64,000 nucleotides of DNA from Rikenellaceae bacterium (GCA_015059735.1 SUZX01000002.1:186001-250000); one strand, 5' to 3'. Counted from the first letter of the stretch, positions 8,456 to 17,493 are shown. A program made the numbers and translations. Notes: generated by a model from the sequence alone, not told the origin.

Positions 8456-9403
8456 ATGGAGTCTGATCGTGAAGAGTTGTTGACACGGTTGAAAGCAAGA
8501 GCCGTAGAGTATGCCTGTGCCAATTATTTGGCTGGACTTGCGGCACTGAATCGTGCGGAGGTCTATACCTCTCTTGTTTTCGATCGGTTGAAACGCAAAA
8601 TGCGATTGGTGGAACAGCTTTTTATCGAGGCTTCCGAAGATTGGAATCAGACATTTTACATGCTCTATCTTCGCACGTTGGGCGATTTGAAAAATCAACA
8701 AGCCTATCTAGAATTGTCGCAGCGTGTCCCTTATCGAATTGTTTTACGCGAAAGAGAGAATCCGTATGCTGTTGAGGCGCTGCTTATGGGTGCTTCAGGA
8801 TTGTTGAATGATTTTCGTCACGATGATTATACAGAAAAATTAGCGGAAACCTTCTCCTATTTGGCAGCCAAATACGAGATCGAGCCGATGTCGTCGGATG
8901 TGTGGAATCTGGCGGATATGCGGCCGGCCAACCATCCGATATTGCGTATGGCAGAGGCTGCGGCTTTTTTCCGACAAGATGATTTTGTAGCCGATCGCAC
9001 GTTGGGTTGTCGGACAGCCGATGATATCTATCGTATTTTCGGAGTCGAAGCCTCGGAGTATTGGCGAACGACTCATCTTTCAGGTCTTCCGGTAAGTGAT
9101 CAGCCTCGTCGCATCGGACGATTCAAATCCCATATCATAGGAATTAATTTGGTTGCCATTTATCAGTTTGCTTATGGCAGTTATATCGGTGATGATGGTT
9201 TGCGGGATCGTGCTTTGACCTTGTTGGAGCGACTTGCGGCCGAACGCAACCGATACATTACGGCGTGGTGCTCGGCGGCGGTATTGAAACCAGCAAATGC
9301 TTTTGAGACTCAAGCTCTGTTGCAGTTGGCGACTGAATATTGTGCCCGTACTCGTTGTGCGGTGTGTCCAGTGGGGCAGCGGATTATTGCGAGCGTGGGA
9401 TAG
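8456..9403 (+). CDS. DUF2851 family protein
   Basis: A 315-residue cytoplasmic protein recognised as DUF2851, whose function is not established. Visible family features are a central RPANHPILRMA stretch, a conserved SHIIGINLVAIYQFAYG stretch, and a C-terminal Cys cluster C-x4-C-x2-C in ARTRCAVCPVG that could bind a metal or a cluster. It begins 12 nt after the DUF59 gene and so probably shares its transcript. The Cys cluster and the Fe-S neighbours suggest, but do not show, a link to iron-sulfur biology. Confidence 0.7.
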   Translation: MESDREELLTRLKARAVEYACANYLAGLAALNRAEVYTSLVFDRLKRKMRLVEQLFIEASEDWNQTFYMLYLRTLGDLKNQQAYLELSQRVPYRIVLRERENPYAVEALLMGASGLLNDFRHDDYTEKLAETFSYLAAKYEIEPMSSDVWNLADMRPANHPILRMAEAAAFFRQDDFVADRTLGCRTADDIYRIFGVEASEYWRTTHLSGLPVSDQPRRIGRFKSHIIGINLVAIYQFAYGSYIGDDGLRDRALTLLERLAAERNRYITAWCSAAVLKPANAFETQALLQLATEYCARTRCAVCPVGQRIIASVG

Positions 9404-9471
9404 CTCGAAAAACTGTTGTATAGGGTGGATATTGTTTGAAATCCCTTTATTATTGTTCTTTTCGTTTGCTA

Positions 9472-9481
9472 CCCCCCCCCC
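9472..9481 (+). repeat. C10 homopolymer tract upstream of an outer-membrane barrel gene
   Basis: Ten consecutive C residues in the gap before the gene at 9566. The tract ends 24 bp before a perfect -7 box (9506-9513), which puts it just upstream of where the -33 element is expected. Such tracts change length easily by slippage. Confidence 0.7.
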
Positions 9482-9505
9482 TGAAAAAATTGTGCCAAAT
9501 ACTAC

Positions 9506-9513
9506 TATATTTG
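9506..9513 (+). promoter_or_regulatory. -7 box TATATTTG for the beta-barrel gene
   Basis: Perfect TAnnTTTG, 52 nt before the ATG at 9566, giving a leader of about 45 nt. A C10 tract lies 24 bp upstream. Confidence 0.6.
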
Positions 9514-9565
9514 TAAATAGAATTCAGATTTTCTGAAAAATCTATTAACCTTTAATTTTAGTAGT

Positions 9566-10210
9566 ATGAAGAAATTTTTTCTTTTGATCGGAGCGGTAAT
9601 GTGTGTTTCTACTATTACGGCACAAAGCAAACTTGAATGGGGCGTGCATGCCGGTTTGAACTTGGCAAATGAAAAAGTGAGTACGGAGAGTGTCTCTGCC
9701 GAAATCAATTCGCATGCCCAATTTCATCTTGGATTTTCGGTTGCAGCTCCGATAGGCAAAAAACTTCCATTTTATTTTGCTACTGGCCTCGAATTTACGG
9801 GACGTGGTGGTGAGTCCAAAAATTCGGGGAATAAGCTAAGCGATAATCTCTATTATCTTCAAATTCCGGTTTCCGTAAGCTATCATTTCAATCTTGGTGA
9901 GAAGGTCTCATTACAACCTCAGGTAGGTATTTATTATGCACTTGGCCTTTTCAGCAATACGAAAGTGAATGGTGAGCCTCAACAGTATGATGGCGAGAAT
10001 TTCGATTTCTTTACGGAGTATAATGGGGAACAAGGCTACAAATCTTCAGATTTGGGTTTGCGTTTCGGTGTAGATGCCGTCTTTTCCAAACATTATAAAT
10101 TGGGTTTGGGATATGATTTGGGCTTGTTGAACATCAATAAAGATATGTTTGATGGCAATATAAAAGTTACTAACGGTGTATTCTATATTCGGTTGGGATA
10201 TAACTTCTAA
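9566..10210 (+). CDS. Small outer-membrane beta-barrel protein (OMP_b-brl / PorT-like family)
   Basis: A 214-residue protein with a clear signal peptide (MKKFFLLIGAVMCVSTITAQ) followed by alternating hydrophobic strands. Typical barrel features are WGVHAGLNLANE at the start of the mature part, LQIPVSVSYHF and LQPQVGIYYALGLF in the middle, and a terminal strand ending in an aromatic (IRLGYNF), as needed for BAM recognition. The specific function cannot be told. A strong terminator follows at 10237. Confidence 0.85.
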   Translation: MKKFFLLIGAVMCVSTITAQSKLEWGVHAGLNLANEKVSTESVSAEINSHAQFHLGFSVAAPIGKKLPFYFATGLEFTGRGGESKNSGNKLSDNLYYLQIPVSVSYHFNLGEKVSLQPQVGIYYALGLFSNTKVNGEPQQYDGENFDFFTEYNGEQGYKSSDLGLRFGVDAVFSKHYKLGLGYDLGLLNINKDMFDGNIKVTNGVFYIRLGYNF

Positions 10211-10236
10211 TTGAGCAGGGGTATTATATCTCGATT

Positions 10237-10270
10237 TGCGGAATCTGATAGGTGGATTCCGCATTTTTTG
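10237..10270 (+). terminator. Rho-independent terminator after the beta-barrel gene
   Basis: A perfect 9-bp stem (TGCGGAATC at 10237-10245, GATTCCGCA at 10255-10263) with a 9-nt loop is followed by six T residues. Confidence 0.85.
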
Positions 10271-10291
10271 TGTCTTTTGCCGAATTTTTGC

Positions 10292-10299
10292 TACCTTTG
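10292..10299 (+). promoter_or_regulatory. -7 box TACCTTTG for the DPP III gene
   Basis: Perfect TAnnTTTG, 19 nt before the ATG at 10319, with a TTG at 10268-10270 at a suitable -33 distance. Confidence 0.65.
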
Positions 10300-10318
10300 C
10301 ACAATAACCCCAAACGCT

Positions 10319-12331
10319 ATGAAAAGAATTGTTTTTATGACATTTACCGTTTTAGCTCTCACATCGTGTTGCAATGCACCGAAAGATGAGGCTCCTTGGA
10401 TTGTCGATCGCTTTGATGACATCAAGGTTATCCGTTATGAAGTTCCCGAGTTTGAACATCTTCCCCTTAATGAGAAGGTGCTGATCTACTATTTGGCCGA
10501 GGCAGCCAAGTGTGGTTGGGATATTCTCTACGATCAGAATTTCGAATACAACCTTGCGGTGCGTCGCACGTTGGAAACCGTTTATACGAACTATGCCGGT
10601 GACCGTACGACAGCCGAGTGGCTTGCATTGGAGAAGTATCTCAAAAAAGTGTGGTTTGCCAATGGTATTCACCACCACTATTCCAACGATAAATTCGTTC
10701 CCGAATTTTCGGAAGGGTATCTTCTTGATGTGATTGAAACCATCCCCGAAGATAAATTCGGCGAGTTGAACACTTTGCGCGAAGAGGTTTGCAAGGCGAT
10801 CTTTGATCCGAATCTCTATAAGACCAAGTTGAATCAGCGAGCAGGCGATGATCTGCTGCTTACTTCGTCGAGTAACTATTACAAAAATGTTAGCCAAGCC
10901 GAAGCCGAGAGTTTCTATGCCGGTATGGCTGCGGCCGATGCGGGAAATCCCTGCCCGATCTCTTATGGCCTGAACTCGCAACTGGTAAAAGATGACTCGG
11001 GTATTCACGAACGTGTTTGGAAAGTGGGTGGTATGTACTCTGCTGCGCTTGAAAAGATCATCTATTGGCTTGAAAAAGCCGAGGCTGTGGCTGCCGAGCC
11101 CCAAAAAACCAATATTGCGGCATTGATCTCTTATTATAAAACAGGCGATTTGAAGGAGTTTGACCGGTATAATATCGGCTGGGTGAAGGATACGGTGTCG
11201 AACGTCGATTTTATCAATGGCTTTATCGAGGATTATGGTGATGTATTGGGACGCAAAGCCGCATGGGAGGCCAATGTCAATTTCATGGACAAAGCGGCTT
11301 GCCATCGTACGGAGGTTATCTCCGACAATGCACAATGGTTTGAGGATCATTCGCCCATTAATCCGGCTTATCGCAAGCCCGAAGTTAAAGGGGTCTCGGC
11401 GAAGGTGATTACCGTAGCGATGTTGGGTGGTGACTGCTTCCCTGCAACGCCTATCGGTATCAATCTGCCGAATGCCGATTGGATTCGCAAGGAGCATGGC
11501 TCTAAGTCGGTGACGATCGACAATATTACCTATGCCTATGACAAAGCTGCGCAGGGTAACGGGTTCTCCGAGGAGTTCGTATTGCGGGCGGAGGATCGTG
11601 AGCGAATGAAGAAATACGGCAAACTTGCCGATGACCTGCATACCGATCTGCATGAGTGCTTGGGACATGGATCGGGTCAATTGGCACAGGGTGTTAAAGG
11701 CGGAGAGTTACGCAGTTATGGCTCGACACTCGAAGAGGCGCGTGCTGATCTTTTTGGTCTCTATTATTTGGGCGATGAGAAGATGGTCGAGTTGGGATTG
11801 ATTCCTTCGCTTGATGTGGCAAAAGCCGGTTATGCCAAATACCTGATGAACGGCATGATGACCCAGCTGGCACGAGTTGAACTCGGTAAAAATGTCGAGG
11901 AGTCACACATGCGCAACCGCAAGTTGATCTCGGAGTGGTGTTATGAGCGCGGAAAGGCCGACAATGTTATTGAGTTGGTGAAAGAGAATGGCAAAACCTA
12001 TGTGGTAGTTAACGATTTTGATAAATTGCGTGCGCTCTTTGGTGAGTTGCTCTATGAGGTACAGCGAATCAAGTCGGAAGGCGACTATGAAGCCGGAAAA
12101 GCTTTGGTTGAGCAATATGCTGTAAAGGTTGATCCCGTATTGCACAAAGAGGTATTGGATCGTTATGCGGCACTCGGCATCGAACCTTATGGCGGTTTTG
12201 TCAATCCCGAGTACGAATTGGTCGAGCAGGATGGCAAGGTCGTAGATGTGAAGATCAGCTATCCGGCCAACTATGTGGAGCAGATGTTACACTACGCTAA
12301 GAACTATTCGTTCCTGCCGAATAGAAACTAA
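10319..12331 (+). CDS. Dipeptidyl-peptidase III (M49) lipoprotein
   Basis: Zinc peptidase releasing dipeptides from peptide N-termini. The 670-residue protein carries the M49 motif HECLGH (H445 and H450 as zinc ligands, E446 as the catalytic base) and the second motif EEARAD (E473 as third ligand). The spacing matches the Bacteroides enzyme, which also has HECLGH. The N-terminus is a lipoprotein signal ending LTSC, so the protein is predicted to be lipid-anchored in the envelope, acting on peptides in the periplasm or outside. I start at ATG 10319, where the signal begins and just after the promoter. Confidence 0.92.
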   Translation: MKRIVFMTFTVLALTSCCNAPKDEAPWIVDRFDDIKVIRYEVPEFEHLPLNEKVLIYYLAEAAKCGWDILYDQNFEYNLAVRRTLETVYTNYAGDRTTAEWLALEKYLKKVWFANGIHHHYSNDKFVPEFSEGYLLDVIETIPEDKFGELNTLREEVCKAIFDPNLYKTKLNQRAGDDLLLTSSSNYYKNVSQAEAESFYAGMAAADAGNPCPISYGLNSQLVKDDSGIHERVWKVGGMYSAALEKIIYWLEKAEAVAAEPQKTNIAALISYYKTGDLKEFDRYNIGWVKDTVSNVDFINGFIEDYGDVLGRKAAWEANVNFMDKAACHRTEVISDNAQWFEDHSPINPAYRKPEVKGVSAKVITVAMLGGDCFPATPIGINLPNADWIRKEHGSKSVTIDNITYAYDKAAQGNGFSEEFVLRAEDRERMKKYGKLADDLHTDLHECLGHGSGQLAQGVKGGELRSYGSTLEEARADLFGLYYLGDEKMVELGLIPSLDVAKAGYAKYLMNGMMTQLARVELGKNVEESHMRNRKLISEWCYERGKADNVIELVKENGKTYVVVNDFDKLRALFGELLYEVQRIKSEGDYEAGKALVEQYAVKVDPVLHKEVLDRYAALGIEPYGGFVNPEYELVEQDGKVVDVKISYPANYVEQMLHYAKNYSFLPNRN

Positions 12332-12353
12332 GGCAAGCAATAGAATGATCAAT

Positions 12354-12398
12354 AATGGGGCTGTCCTAACAATTGTAGGACAGCCCCATTGGGTTTTG
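12354..12398 (+). terminator. Strong terminator between convergent genes
   Basis: A perfect 15-bp stem (12354-12368 with 12376-12390) with a 7-nt loop is followed by GGGTTTT. Lying between the + strand DPP III gene and the - strand PH-like gene, it may serve both directions. Confidence 0.85.
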
Positions 12399-12411
12399 AG
12401 TCAAGATGAGT

Positions 12412-12909
12412 TTATGCCTTTTTGGGGGTCAGTTGGGCTATGAGTTTATCGGCCTCGAAACAAGATACATAAAGGCGTTCTTCGTAGATATCGATGATCT
12501 CAACAAAATTGTTCCATTCCGAGGCGTAGATTTTCACTCGTTCGAAGTGACGTAAATCGAAAAAATGACCGTAATAGCCAAAGAATCCACATCCTCCAAA
12601 GAGGGGAACAACCCACTTTAACTGCTTTTTTTCCACCCGACGAATCGAGGCTATCTCTTCGCGACGGATCTCGGTAATATCCAGCAGACAGCAGATCTCG
12701 ACCCACTCGTCGGTGATGACAATTTTGCGCGGAATGGAGAGCGACATCAAGGCGATAAGTGCCACAATAAACGAGGTGAACCATGCTGACAGATAACCAC
12801 CTTCATACAAAAAATAGAGAGTTATACCCAGCAAAATGAAGACTACGAGGTAGATAATCGACCAGTAGATGGTGTGGCGGTCAAAATGATATTTATAAGT
12901 TGTTGTCAT
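12412..12909 (-). CDS. Membrane protein with PH-like domain, function unknown
   Basis: A 165-residue protein with two transmembrane segments (about residues 16-34 and 41-58) followed by a soluble part resembling bacterial PH domains (RKIVITDEWVEI, then REEIASIRRVEKK). No catalytic motif is visible. Its start overlaps the end of ispD by 17 nt, so it is probably translationally coupled. It is the last gene of the M23-ispD operon. Confidence 0.65.
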   Translation of the reverse strand: MTTTYKYHFDRHTIYWSIIYLVVFILLGITLYFLYEGGYLSAWFTSFIVALIALMSLSIPRKIVITDEWVEICCLLDITEIRREEIASIRRVEKKQLKWVVPLFGGCGFFGYYGHFFDLRHFERVKIYASEWNNFVEIIDIYEERLYVSCFEADKLIAQLTPKKA

Positions 12910-13597
12910 CGGCAACGCGTGATTTTTCGGATACTGCCAATAATGCTTCGGCGATAATAAAGTCTTCCTCGGTGGTGATTTTCAAGTTGTGATGCTCTCC
13001 TGCGGAGAGATGAATGGCATGGCCGAAATGTTCGGCTACCGAGGCATCGTCGGTAAACAAAGGGTTGTATTCGGTAGCATAAACCGAGGTAAGAATGTCG
13101 GTTCGAAAAATTTGGGGAGTTTGTACGATGCGAAGTTGTCGGCGGTCGATGGCATGGGAAACCTCACCGTCGATCTTGCGGAACGAATCCACCGGTTGCA
13201 CTACGGGAATGGCGGCTCCGTAGGTTGCGGCATCGGCGGCTACACGGTGGATCATCTCGGTAGAACACAACGGACGAACACCATCCTGTATGGCAATGAG
13301 TTCGGGGGTTGTACACAAGGCTTGAAGACCGCGACGTACCGAGTGGAAACGCTCCTGCCCTCCTGCGATAGTTTTATGTGTGGCGATCGGAAAACGAGCT
13401 GCGAAGTTTTTCCAAAACGGTAGGTGTTGCTCGGGGAGGACAACGATAATTTCGGCTTGGGGAAACGCTTCGGCAAAACGATTGATCGTTCTTGCCAAGA
13501 CAGGGACTCCTCCGAGCAATCGGAATTGTTTGGGAATTGCTCCTCCACAACGTGTGCCACTGCCTCCTGCTACGATGATAACGGCAACAGATTCCAT
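12893..13597 (-). CDS. ispD: 2-C-methyl-D-erythritol 4-phosphate cytidylyltransferase
   Basis: Makes CDP-methylerythritol from MEP and CTP, the step before IspE in isoprenoid synthesis. The 234 residues start MESVAVIIVAGGSGTR, the nucleotidyltransferase signature, with the acceptor-site IPKQFRLL shortly after. The middle has IQDGVRPL and the later part DDASVAEHFG, both usual in IspD. I use ATG 13597 because the homology begins there. The gene starts 7 nt after the M23 peptidase stop. Confidence 0.93.
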   Translation of the reverse strand: MESVAVIIVAGGSGTRCGGAIPKQFRLLGGVPVLARTINRFAEAFPQAEIIVVLPEQHLPFWKNFAARFPIATHKTIAGGQERFHSVRRGLQALCTTPELIAIQDGVRPLCSTEMIHRVAADAATYGAAIPVVQPVDSFRKIDGEVSHAIDRRQLRIVQTPQIFRTDILTSVYATEYNPLFTDDASVAEHFGHAIHLSAGEHHNLKITTEEDFIIAEALLAVSEKSRVADDNNL

Positions 13598-13604
13598 AAT
13601 CGGA

Positions 13605-14909
13605 CTATTTGTTTTCGACCGTAGTGGCGGTATTATTTTCCGACTTGGCGGGGATAACAAGCGAGTCGAGTTGTGTGATACGCTCCTCTTCTGCAACGTC
13701 GTCGTTTAGTTCGGTCATGATGCGATCACGAATATATTCGAAATCGGCTCTATTTTTTTTCGAGATCGGCTCAGCGGGTTCTTGGGGTATTTTTAGCGGA
13801 TCGATCGGTTTCCCGTTCTTCCAAACACGATAGTCGAGGTGCGGTCCTGTCGATGCTCCTGTTGAGCCGACGTAACCGATCAGCTGCCCTTGCGATACGC
13901 GCGATCCTTTGGCTATGCCTTTGGCGTAACGGCTCAAATGGAGGTAGCCCGTCTGTAAACTATTGGCATGGCGTATTTTCAGTGTATTACCACCACCTCC
14001 GCCCCAGCCTTTGAAAATGACGACACCGTCGGCTACGGCATGAACGGGAGTGCCTTTGGGTGCTGCATAATCGACGCCCGTATGCGGACGATAGACCTTG
14101 TAAACAGGGTGCTTGCGGCGGTAGGTGAATTTGGAACTGATACGTGAATATTTCAACGGGGCTTTGAGCATCTGTTTGCGTAGGCTGCCTCCATCGGCCT
14201 CCCAATATTGAATCTTCTCGTTTTGGCGGAACGGAATGGCGTAGTACTCTTTACCATTTTGCATGAATCGGGCTCCCCAAATACGTCCGATACCTACCGA
14301 TACAGTATCGTCGATAAAGCGTTCATCGTAGATTACCGTGAAATTATCACCTTTTTGGATGCCAAAGAAATCAATGCTCCATTGGTAAATATCCTCCAAT
14401 TCGGCAGCCAAAGCGTACGGAAGGTTTTGCTCCATGATTGCCCCCCACAATGAAGAGTTGATTGTAGCACTCTTTTTTGTGCGACGCAGGGTGTAGGGTT
14501 TGGTATCTCGATGAATGCTGATCGAATCACCGATAAAACTGAAAACCACATATTCGGTAATGCTACATTCATAGGCCAAATGGTCGAGATGAGGTGTGTT
14601 GAGTGAATCCTCATGGATAAACGCGGTGTATTTGTGGCCGGCACGGATGTTTCGTAACGGAAAGATCGCTTTGGATATACGGTCCAACTTATCGATGTTG
14701 GCAGCCGATACCCCATAAGAATTTAGAATCTTTCCCATTGTTTCTCCGCTACCCACTTCTCCACTTTCGGTACGATAGAAATCTATATCGATGCCGTAGA
14801 GTAGAGTGCGCGGAGATTCGATGTTTTGCTCTTCGGTTGATTGCTCACTGTTGCAGGCTGTTACGCAGAGTAACAGTAGCAGATAGACGGAATATATCAA
14901 TTGTTTCAT
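13605..14909 (-). CDS. M23 family peptidoglycan endopeptidase, lipoprotein
   Basis: A 434-residue protein predicted to cut peptide cross-links in peptidoglycan. It has a lipoprotein signal (LLLLCVTAC), an N-terminal region resembling the LysM/OapA-like part of similar enzymes, and a C-terminal LytM domain. The domain shows HTGVDYAAPKG (His and Asp zinc ligands), YLHLSRYAKG, and GPHLDYRVWKNG. In standard M23 enzymes the last motif is HxH; here the second His is Asp. A basic and acidic tail of about 60 residues follows. The ATG at 14909 lies 9 nt after a perfect promoter box. Confidence 0.87.
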   Translation of the reverse strand: MKQLIYSVYLLLLLCVTACNSEQSTEEQNIESPRTLLYGIDIDFYRTESGEVGSGETMGKILNSYGVSAANIDKLDRISKAIFPLRNIRAGHKYTAFIHEDSLNTPHLDHLAYECSITEYVVFSFIGDSISIHRDTKPYTLRRTKKSATINSSLWGAIMEQNLPYALAAELEDIYQWSIDFFGIQKGDNFTVIYDERFIDDTVSVGIGRIWGARFMQNGKEYYAIPFRQNEKIQYWEADGGSLRKQMLKAPLKYSRISSKFTYRRKHPVYKVYRPHTGVDYAAPKGTPVHAVADGVVIFKGWGGGGGNTLKIRHANSLQTGYLHLSRYAKGIAKGSRVSQGQLIGYVGSTGASTGPHLDYRVWKNGKPIDPLKIPQEPAEPISKKNRADFEYIRDRIMTELNDDVAEEERITQLDSLVIPAKSENNTATTVENK

Positions 14910-14918
14910 AGCTGGAAA

Positions 14919-14926
14919 CAAAAATA
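14919..14926 (-). promoter_or_regulatory. -7 box TATTTTTG for the M23-ispD operon
   Basis: Perfect TAnnTTTG on the minus strand, ending 9 nt before the ATG at 14909, so the leader should be only a few bases. Confidence 0.6.
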
Positions 14927-15021
14927 ATGAAAAAATGCTAAAAACAGGAAAAAATCTATCAAATTAATCGTTCGGATCAGAGATTTGTTGTTTTTTGTTT
15001 TGCTGAACCGATAATTATCGT

Positions 15022-15029
15022 TAACTTTG
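15022..15029 (+). promoter_or_regulatory. -7 box TAACTTTG for lpxK
   Basis: Perfect TAnnTTTG with a TTG at 15000-15002, 19 bp upstream, fitting the -33 spacing. The ATG is 28 nt downstream. Confidence 0.65.
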
Positions 15030-15057
15030 GAAACTGTGTGATAATATAATTGTCGAG

Positions 15058-16107
15058 ATGTCGGATTTTTTACGAGCTCCTATTGCGTTCCTCTATAAAA
15101 TGGGGGTGACATTGCGTCACCGCCTTTTCGATTGGGGGGTTCTCAAAAGTGAGCGTTTCGATATTCCGATTATCTGTATTGGCAATATAACTGTCGGAGG
15201 AACAGGAAAGACCCCGATGGCCGAGATGGTCATCGCATACATGGCACAAACTCATCGTGTCGCCTTGTTGTCGCGAGGATATGGTCGTCGTACCAAAGGT
15301 TATATCGAGGTACAATGTGATTCACACTATCGGGATGTCGGCGATGAGCCGTTGCAGATCAAACTGAAATTCCCGGAAACGGTGGTGGTGGTTTGTGAAA
15401 AACGAGCCGATGGAATTCGTCGTATTCAAGCGGAACATCCGGAGGTGGATTTGATTATCATGGATGACGGGTTTCAACATCGTTACGTTGAGCCTAAAAT
15501 CAATGTGGTGATGATCGATGCGACACGCCCCATACAGCATGATCACATGTTGCCGCAGGGGACTTTGCGTGATTTGCCGGAGGTGTTGCATCGGGCACAT
15601 TATTTCATTGTGACAAAATGTCCTGATCGGATGGCTCCCATCGATCGCCGGATTTTGCGCAAAGTGCTGATACAGGCTGCATATCAGCGAGTATATTTCA
15701 CTCGTTTTGAGAGTTTTAGACCGCAACCTATCTATCCGGACGAAGTGCAGGAGGACCCATTTACCGTAAGTCATCGGGCTGTAATTGCATTGTCGGGTAT
15801 CGGGAATCCGAAACCGTTTGTCAATACGTTGCATAGTCGTTATGAAGTCGTTGTCGAAATGACATTGAATGACCACCACGTCTATCGAATGCGGGATGTA
15901 TCGCGCATTAGAGAGTTATTGGCAGAGTATCCTGATGCGGTGGTCGTGATGACCGAAAAAGATGCTGTAAAGTGGACAAATAGGAATAAGATCCCCGCAG
16001 AGGTTAGACGAAAATTGTATTATATGCCTATAAATATTTCATTCATAGAGGATTCGGCAACGGATTTCCTCCAAAAACTTGAAGAAGATGTCAGAGGTGA
16101 AAACTAA
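15058..16107 (+). CDS. lpxK: Tetraacyldisaccharide 4'-kinase
   Basis: Phosphorylates the 4' position of the lipid A disaccharide at the inner membrane. The 349 residues include the family Walker A, GNITVGGTGKTP at about residues 42-53, and the DDGFQHR motif with the catalytic Asp and His. An N-terminal hydrophobic helix is typical. The gene begins an operon with the purine nucleoside phosphorylase, whose start lies within the lpxK end, and ssb. Confidence 0.94.
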   Translation: MSDFLRAPIAFLYKMGVTLRHRLFDWGVLKSERFDIPIICIGNITVGGTGKTPMAEMVIAYMAQTHRVALLSRGYGRRTKGYIEVQCDSHYRDVGDEPLQIKLKFPETVVVVCEKRADGIRRIQAEHPEVDLIIMDDGFQHRYVEPKINVVMIDATRPIQHDHMLPQGTLRDLPEVLHRAHYFIVTKCPDRMAPIDRRILRKVLIQAAYQRVYFTRFESFRPQPIYPDEVQEDPFTVSHRAVIALSGIGNPKPFVNTLHSRYEVVVEMTLNDHHVYRMRDVSRIRELLAEYPDAVVVMTEKDAVKWTNRNKIPAEVRRKLYYMPINISFIEDSATDFLQKLEEDVRGEN

Positions 16108-16915
16108 AATGATGGATCAGATTGTGCAAACGGCTGCCTTTATCCGCGAGCGTATTGGTGATTTCGCTCCTGAGGCCGGAGTTATTCTTGGTACGGGTTT
16201 GGGCGATTTCGCTGATAAGATTACGGCCAAAGTAATAATACCTTACGAGGAGATCCCGGGATTCCCGCGTTCGACGGTGCAGGGACATGCCGGTCGTATG
16301 ATTTTTGGGGAGATCGAGGGACGGAGTGTTGTTGCCATGCAAGGACGATTCCATTATTACGAAGGTTATACCATGTCGCAGGTTACTCTGCCTGTACGTG
16401 TGATGGGGCAGTTGGGAATCAAGTCGCTTTTCGTCTCGAACGCTTCGGGCGGAATCAATACTTCGTTCCGAGTTGGCGATTTGATGATCATTACCGATCA
16501 TATCAATTTGATGCCTAATCCGTTGATCGGCCCTAACTTGGATGAACTCGGCCCACGTTTTCCGGATATGCACAATTGCTACGACAAAGACTTGATTGCA
16601 CGTGCGACACGAATTGCCGAGGAAGAGGGAATCAAGTTGCAATACGGTGTTTATGTGGGAGGTACAGGCCCTACGTTTGAAACACAGGCCGAGTATCGCT
16701 ATTTCAAGGCAATTGGTGGAGATACGGCCGGAATGTCCACTGTGCCGGAGGTGATTGTTGCCCGTCATATGTCGATTCCGGTATTTGGCGTGTCGGTCAT
16801 CACGAACTGCGGTCTTTCGGATGAAGTAGGTGATCATGAGGATGTGCAATTGCAGGGTCGTAAGGCCGGAATCCGTATGGAGAAATTGTTCCGTAGAATG
16901 ATTCAAGAACTTTAA
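16088..16915 (+). CDS. punA: Purine-nucleoside phosphorylase (trimeric, guanosine/inosine type)
   Basis: Phosphorolysis of inosine and guanosine in purine salvage. The protein is 275 residues from ATG 16088. Family features are ILGTGLGDF (phosphate loop), GHAGRMIFGE, GRFHYYEGY and NASGGIN. The gene overlaps lpxK by 20 nt. An alternative ATG at 16109, just after the lpxK stop, would begin at the segment where homology becomes clear, so the true start is uncertain. The specific symbol is tentative. Confidence 0.88.
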   Translation: MSEVKTKMMDQIVQTAAFIRERIGDFAPEAGVILGTGLGDFADKITAKVIIPYEEIPGFPRSTVQGHAGRMIFGEIEGRSVVAMQGRFHYYEGYTMSQVTLPVRVMGQLGIKSLFVSNASGGINTSFRVGDLMIITDHINLMPNPLIGPNLDELGPRFPDMHNCYDKDLIARATRIAEEEGIKLQYGVYVGGTGPTFETQAEYRYFKAIGGDTAGMSTVPEVIVARHMSIPVFGVSVITNCGLSDEVGDHEDVQLQGRKAGIRMEKLFRRMIQEL

Positions 16916-16922
16916 TAATATT

Positions 16923-17414
16923 ATGGTAAACAAAGTGATTTTGGTGGGCAATGTCGGAATGGATCCCGAGGTGCGCACCATTGAAAGCGGTGCAAAAGTT
17001 GCCCGCATTAGATTGGCAACGACCGAACGCATGTTTGATCGTCAATCCAACGAAACAAAAGAGCATACCGAGTGGCACACGATTACTTTGTGGCGTGGCT
17101 TGGCCGATATTGTGGATAAATATGTGCGCAAAGGATCTCAAATCTATGTTGAGGGTCGTTTGCGTACACGCGAGTGGATGGATAAAGAGAATAATAAACG
17201 TTATACGACCGAGATTTTGGCGGATACGATGAACTTATTGGGACGTCGTGGCGACAATTCCGCATCGGATAGCGGAAATACGCAAACTTCTAATTATGGA
17301 GGAGCACAACAAACTGCCACCTCTTATGCAACTCCGCAACAAACACCGGTAGCTCTTTCGCAACCGCAAACTCCCGTAGCTCCGGCAGACGATCCGGATG
17401 ATCTGCCATTTTAG
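16923..17414 (+). CDS. ssb: Single-stranded DNA-binding protein
   Basis: Binds single-stranded DNA in replication and repair. The 163 residues comprise an OB fold (about 1-105), a Gln/Thr/Pro-rich flexible linker and the acidic tip DDPDDLPF that recruits partner proteins. It begins 7 nt after the phosphorylase gene and is followed by a good terminator, so it ends the lpxK operon. Confidence 0.95.
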   Translation: MVNKVILVGNVGMDPEVRTIESGAKVARIRLATTERMFDRQSNETKEHTEWHTITLWRGLADIVDKYVRKGSQIYVEGRLRTREWMDKENNKRYTTEILADTMNLLGRRGDNSASDSGNTQTSNYGGAQQTATSYATPQQTPVALSQPQTPVAPADDPDDLPF

Positions 17415-17433
17415 GCTGTCGATCGAACGAAAG

Positions 17434-17472
17434 GCCCCATTGCTGTTCTTGAAGCAATGGGGCTTATATTTT
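17434..17472 (+). terminator. Terminator after ssb
   Basis: A perfect 11-bp stem (GCCCCATTGCT at 17434-17444, its complement at 17453-17463) with an 8-nt loop is followed by TTATATTTT. The opposite-facing SDR gene ends at 17494, so it may act both ways. Confidence 0.8.
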
Positions 17473-17493
17473 ATTCATAGGTGTAAGTTTGTA

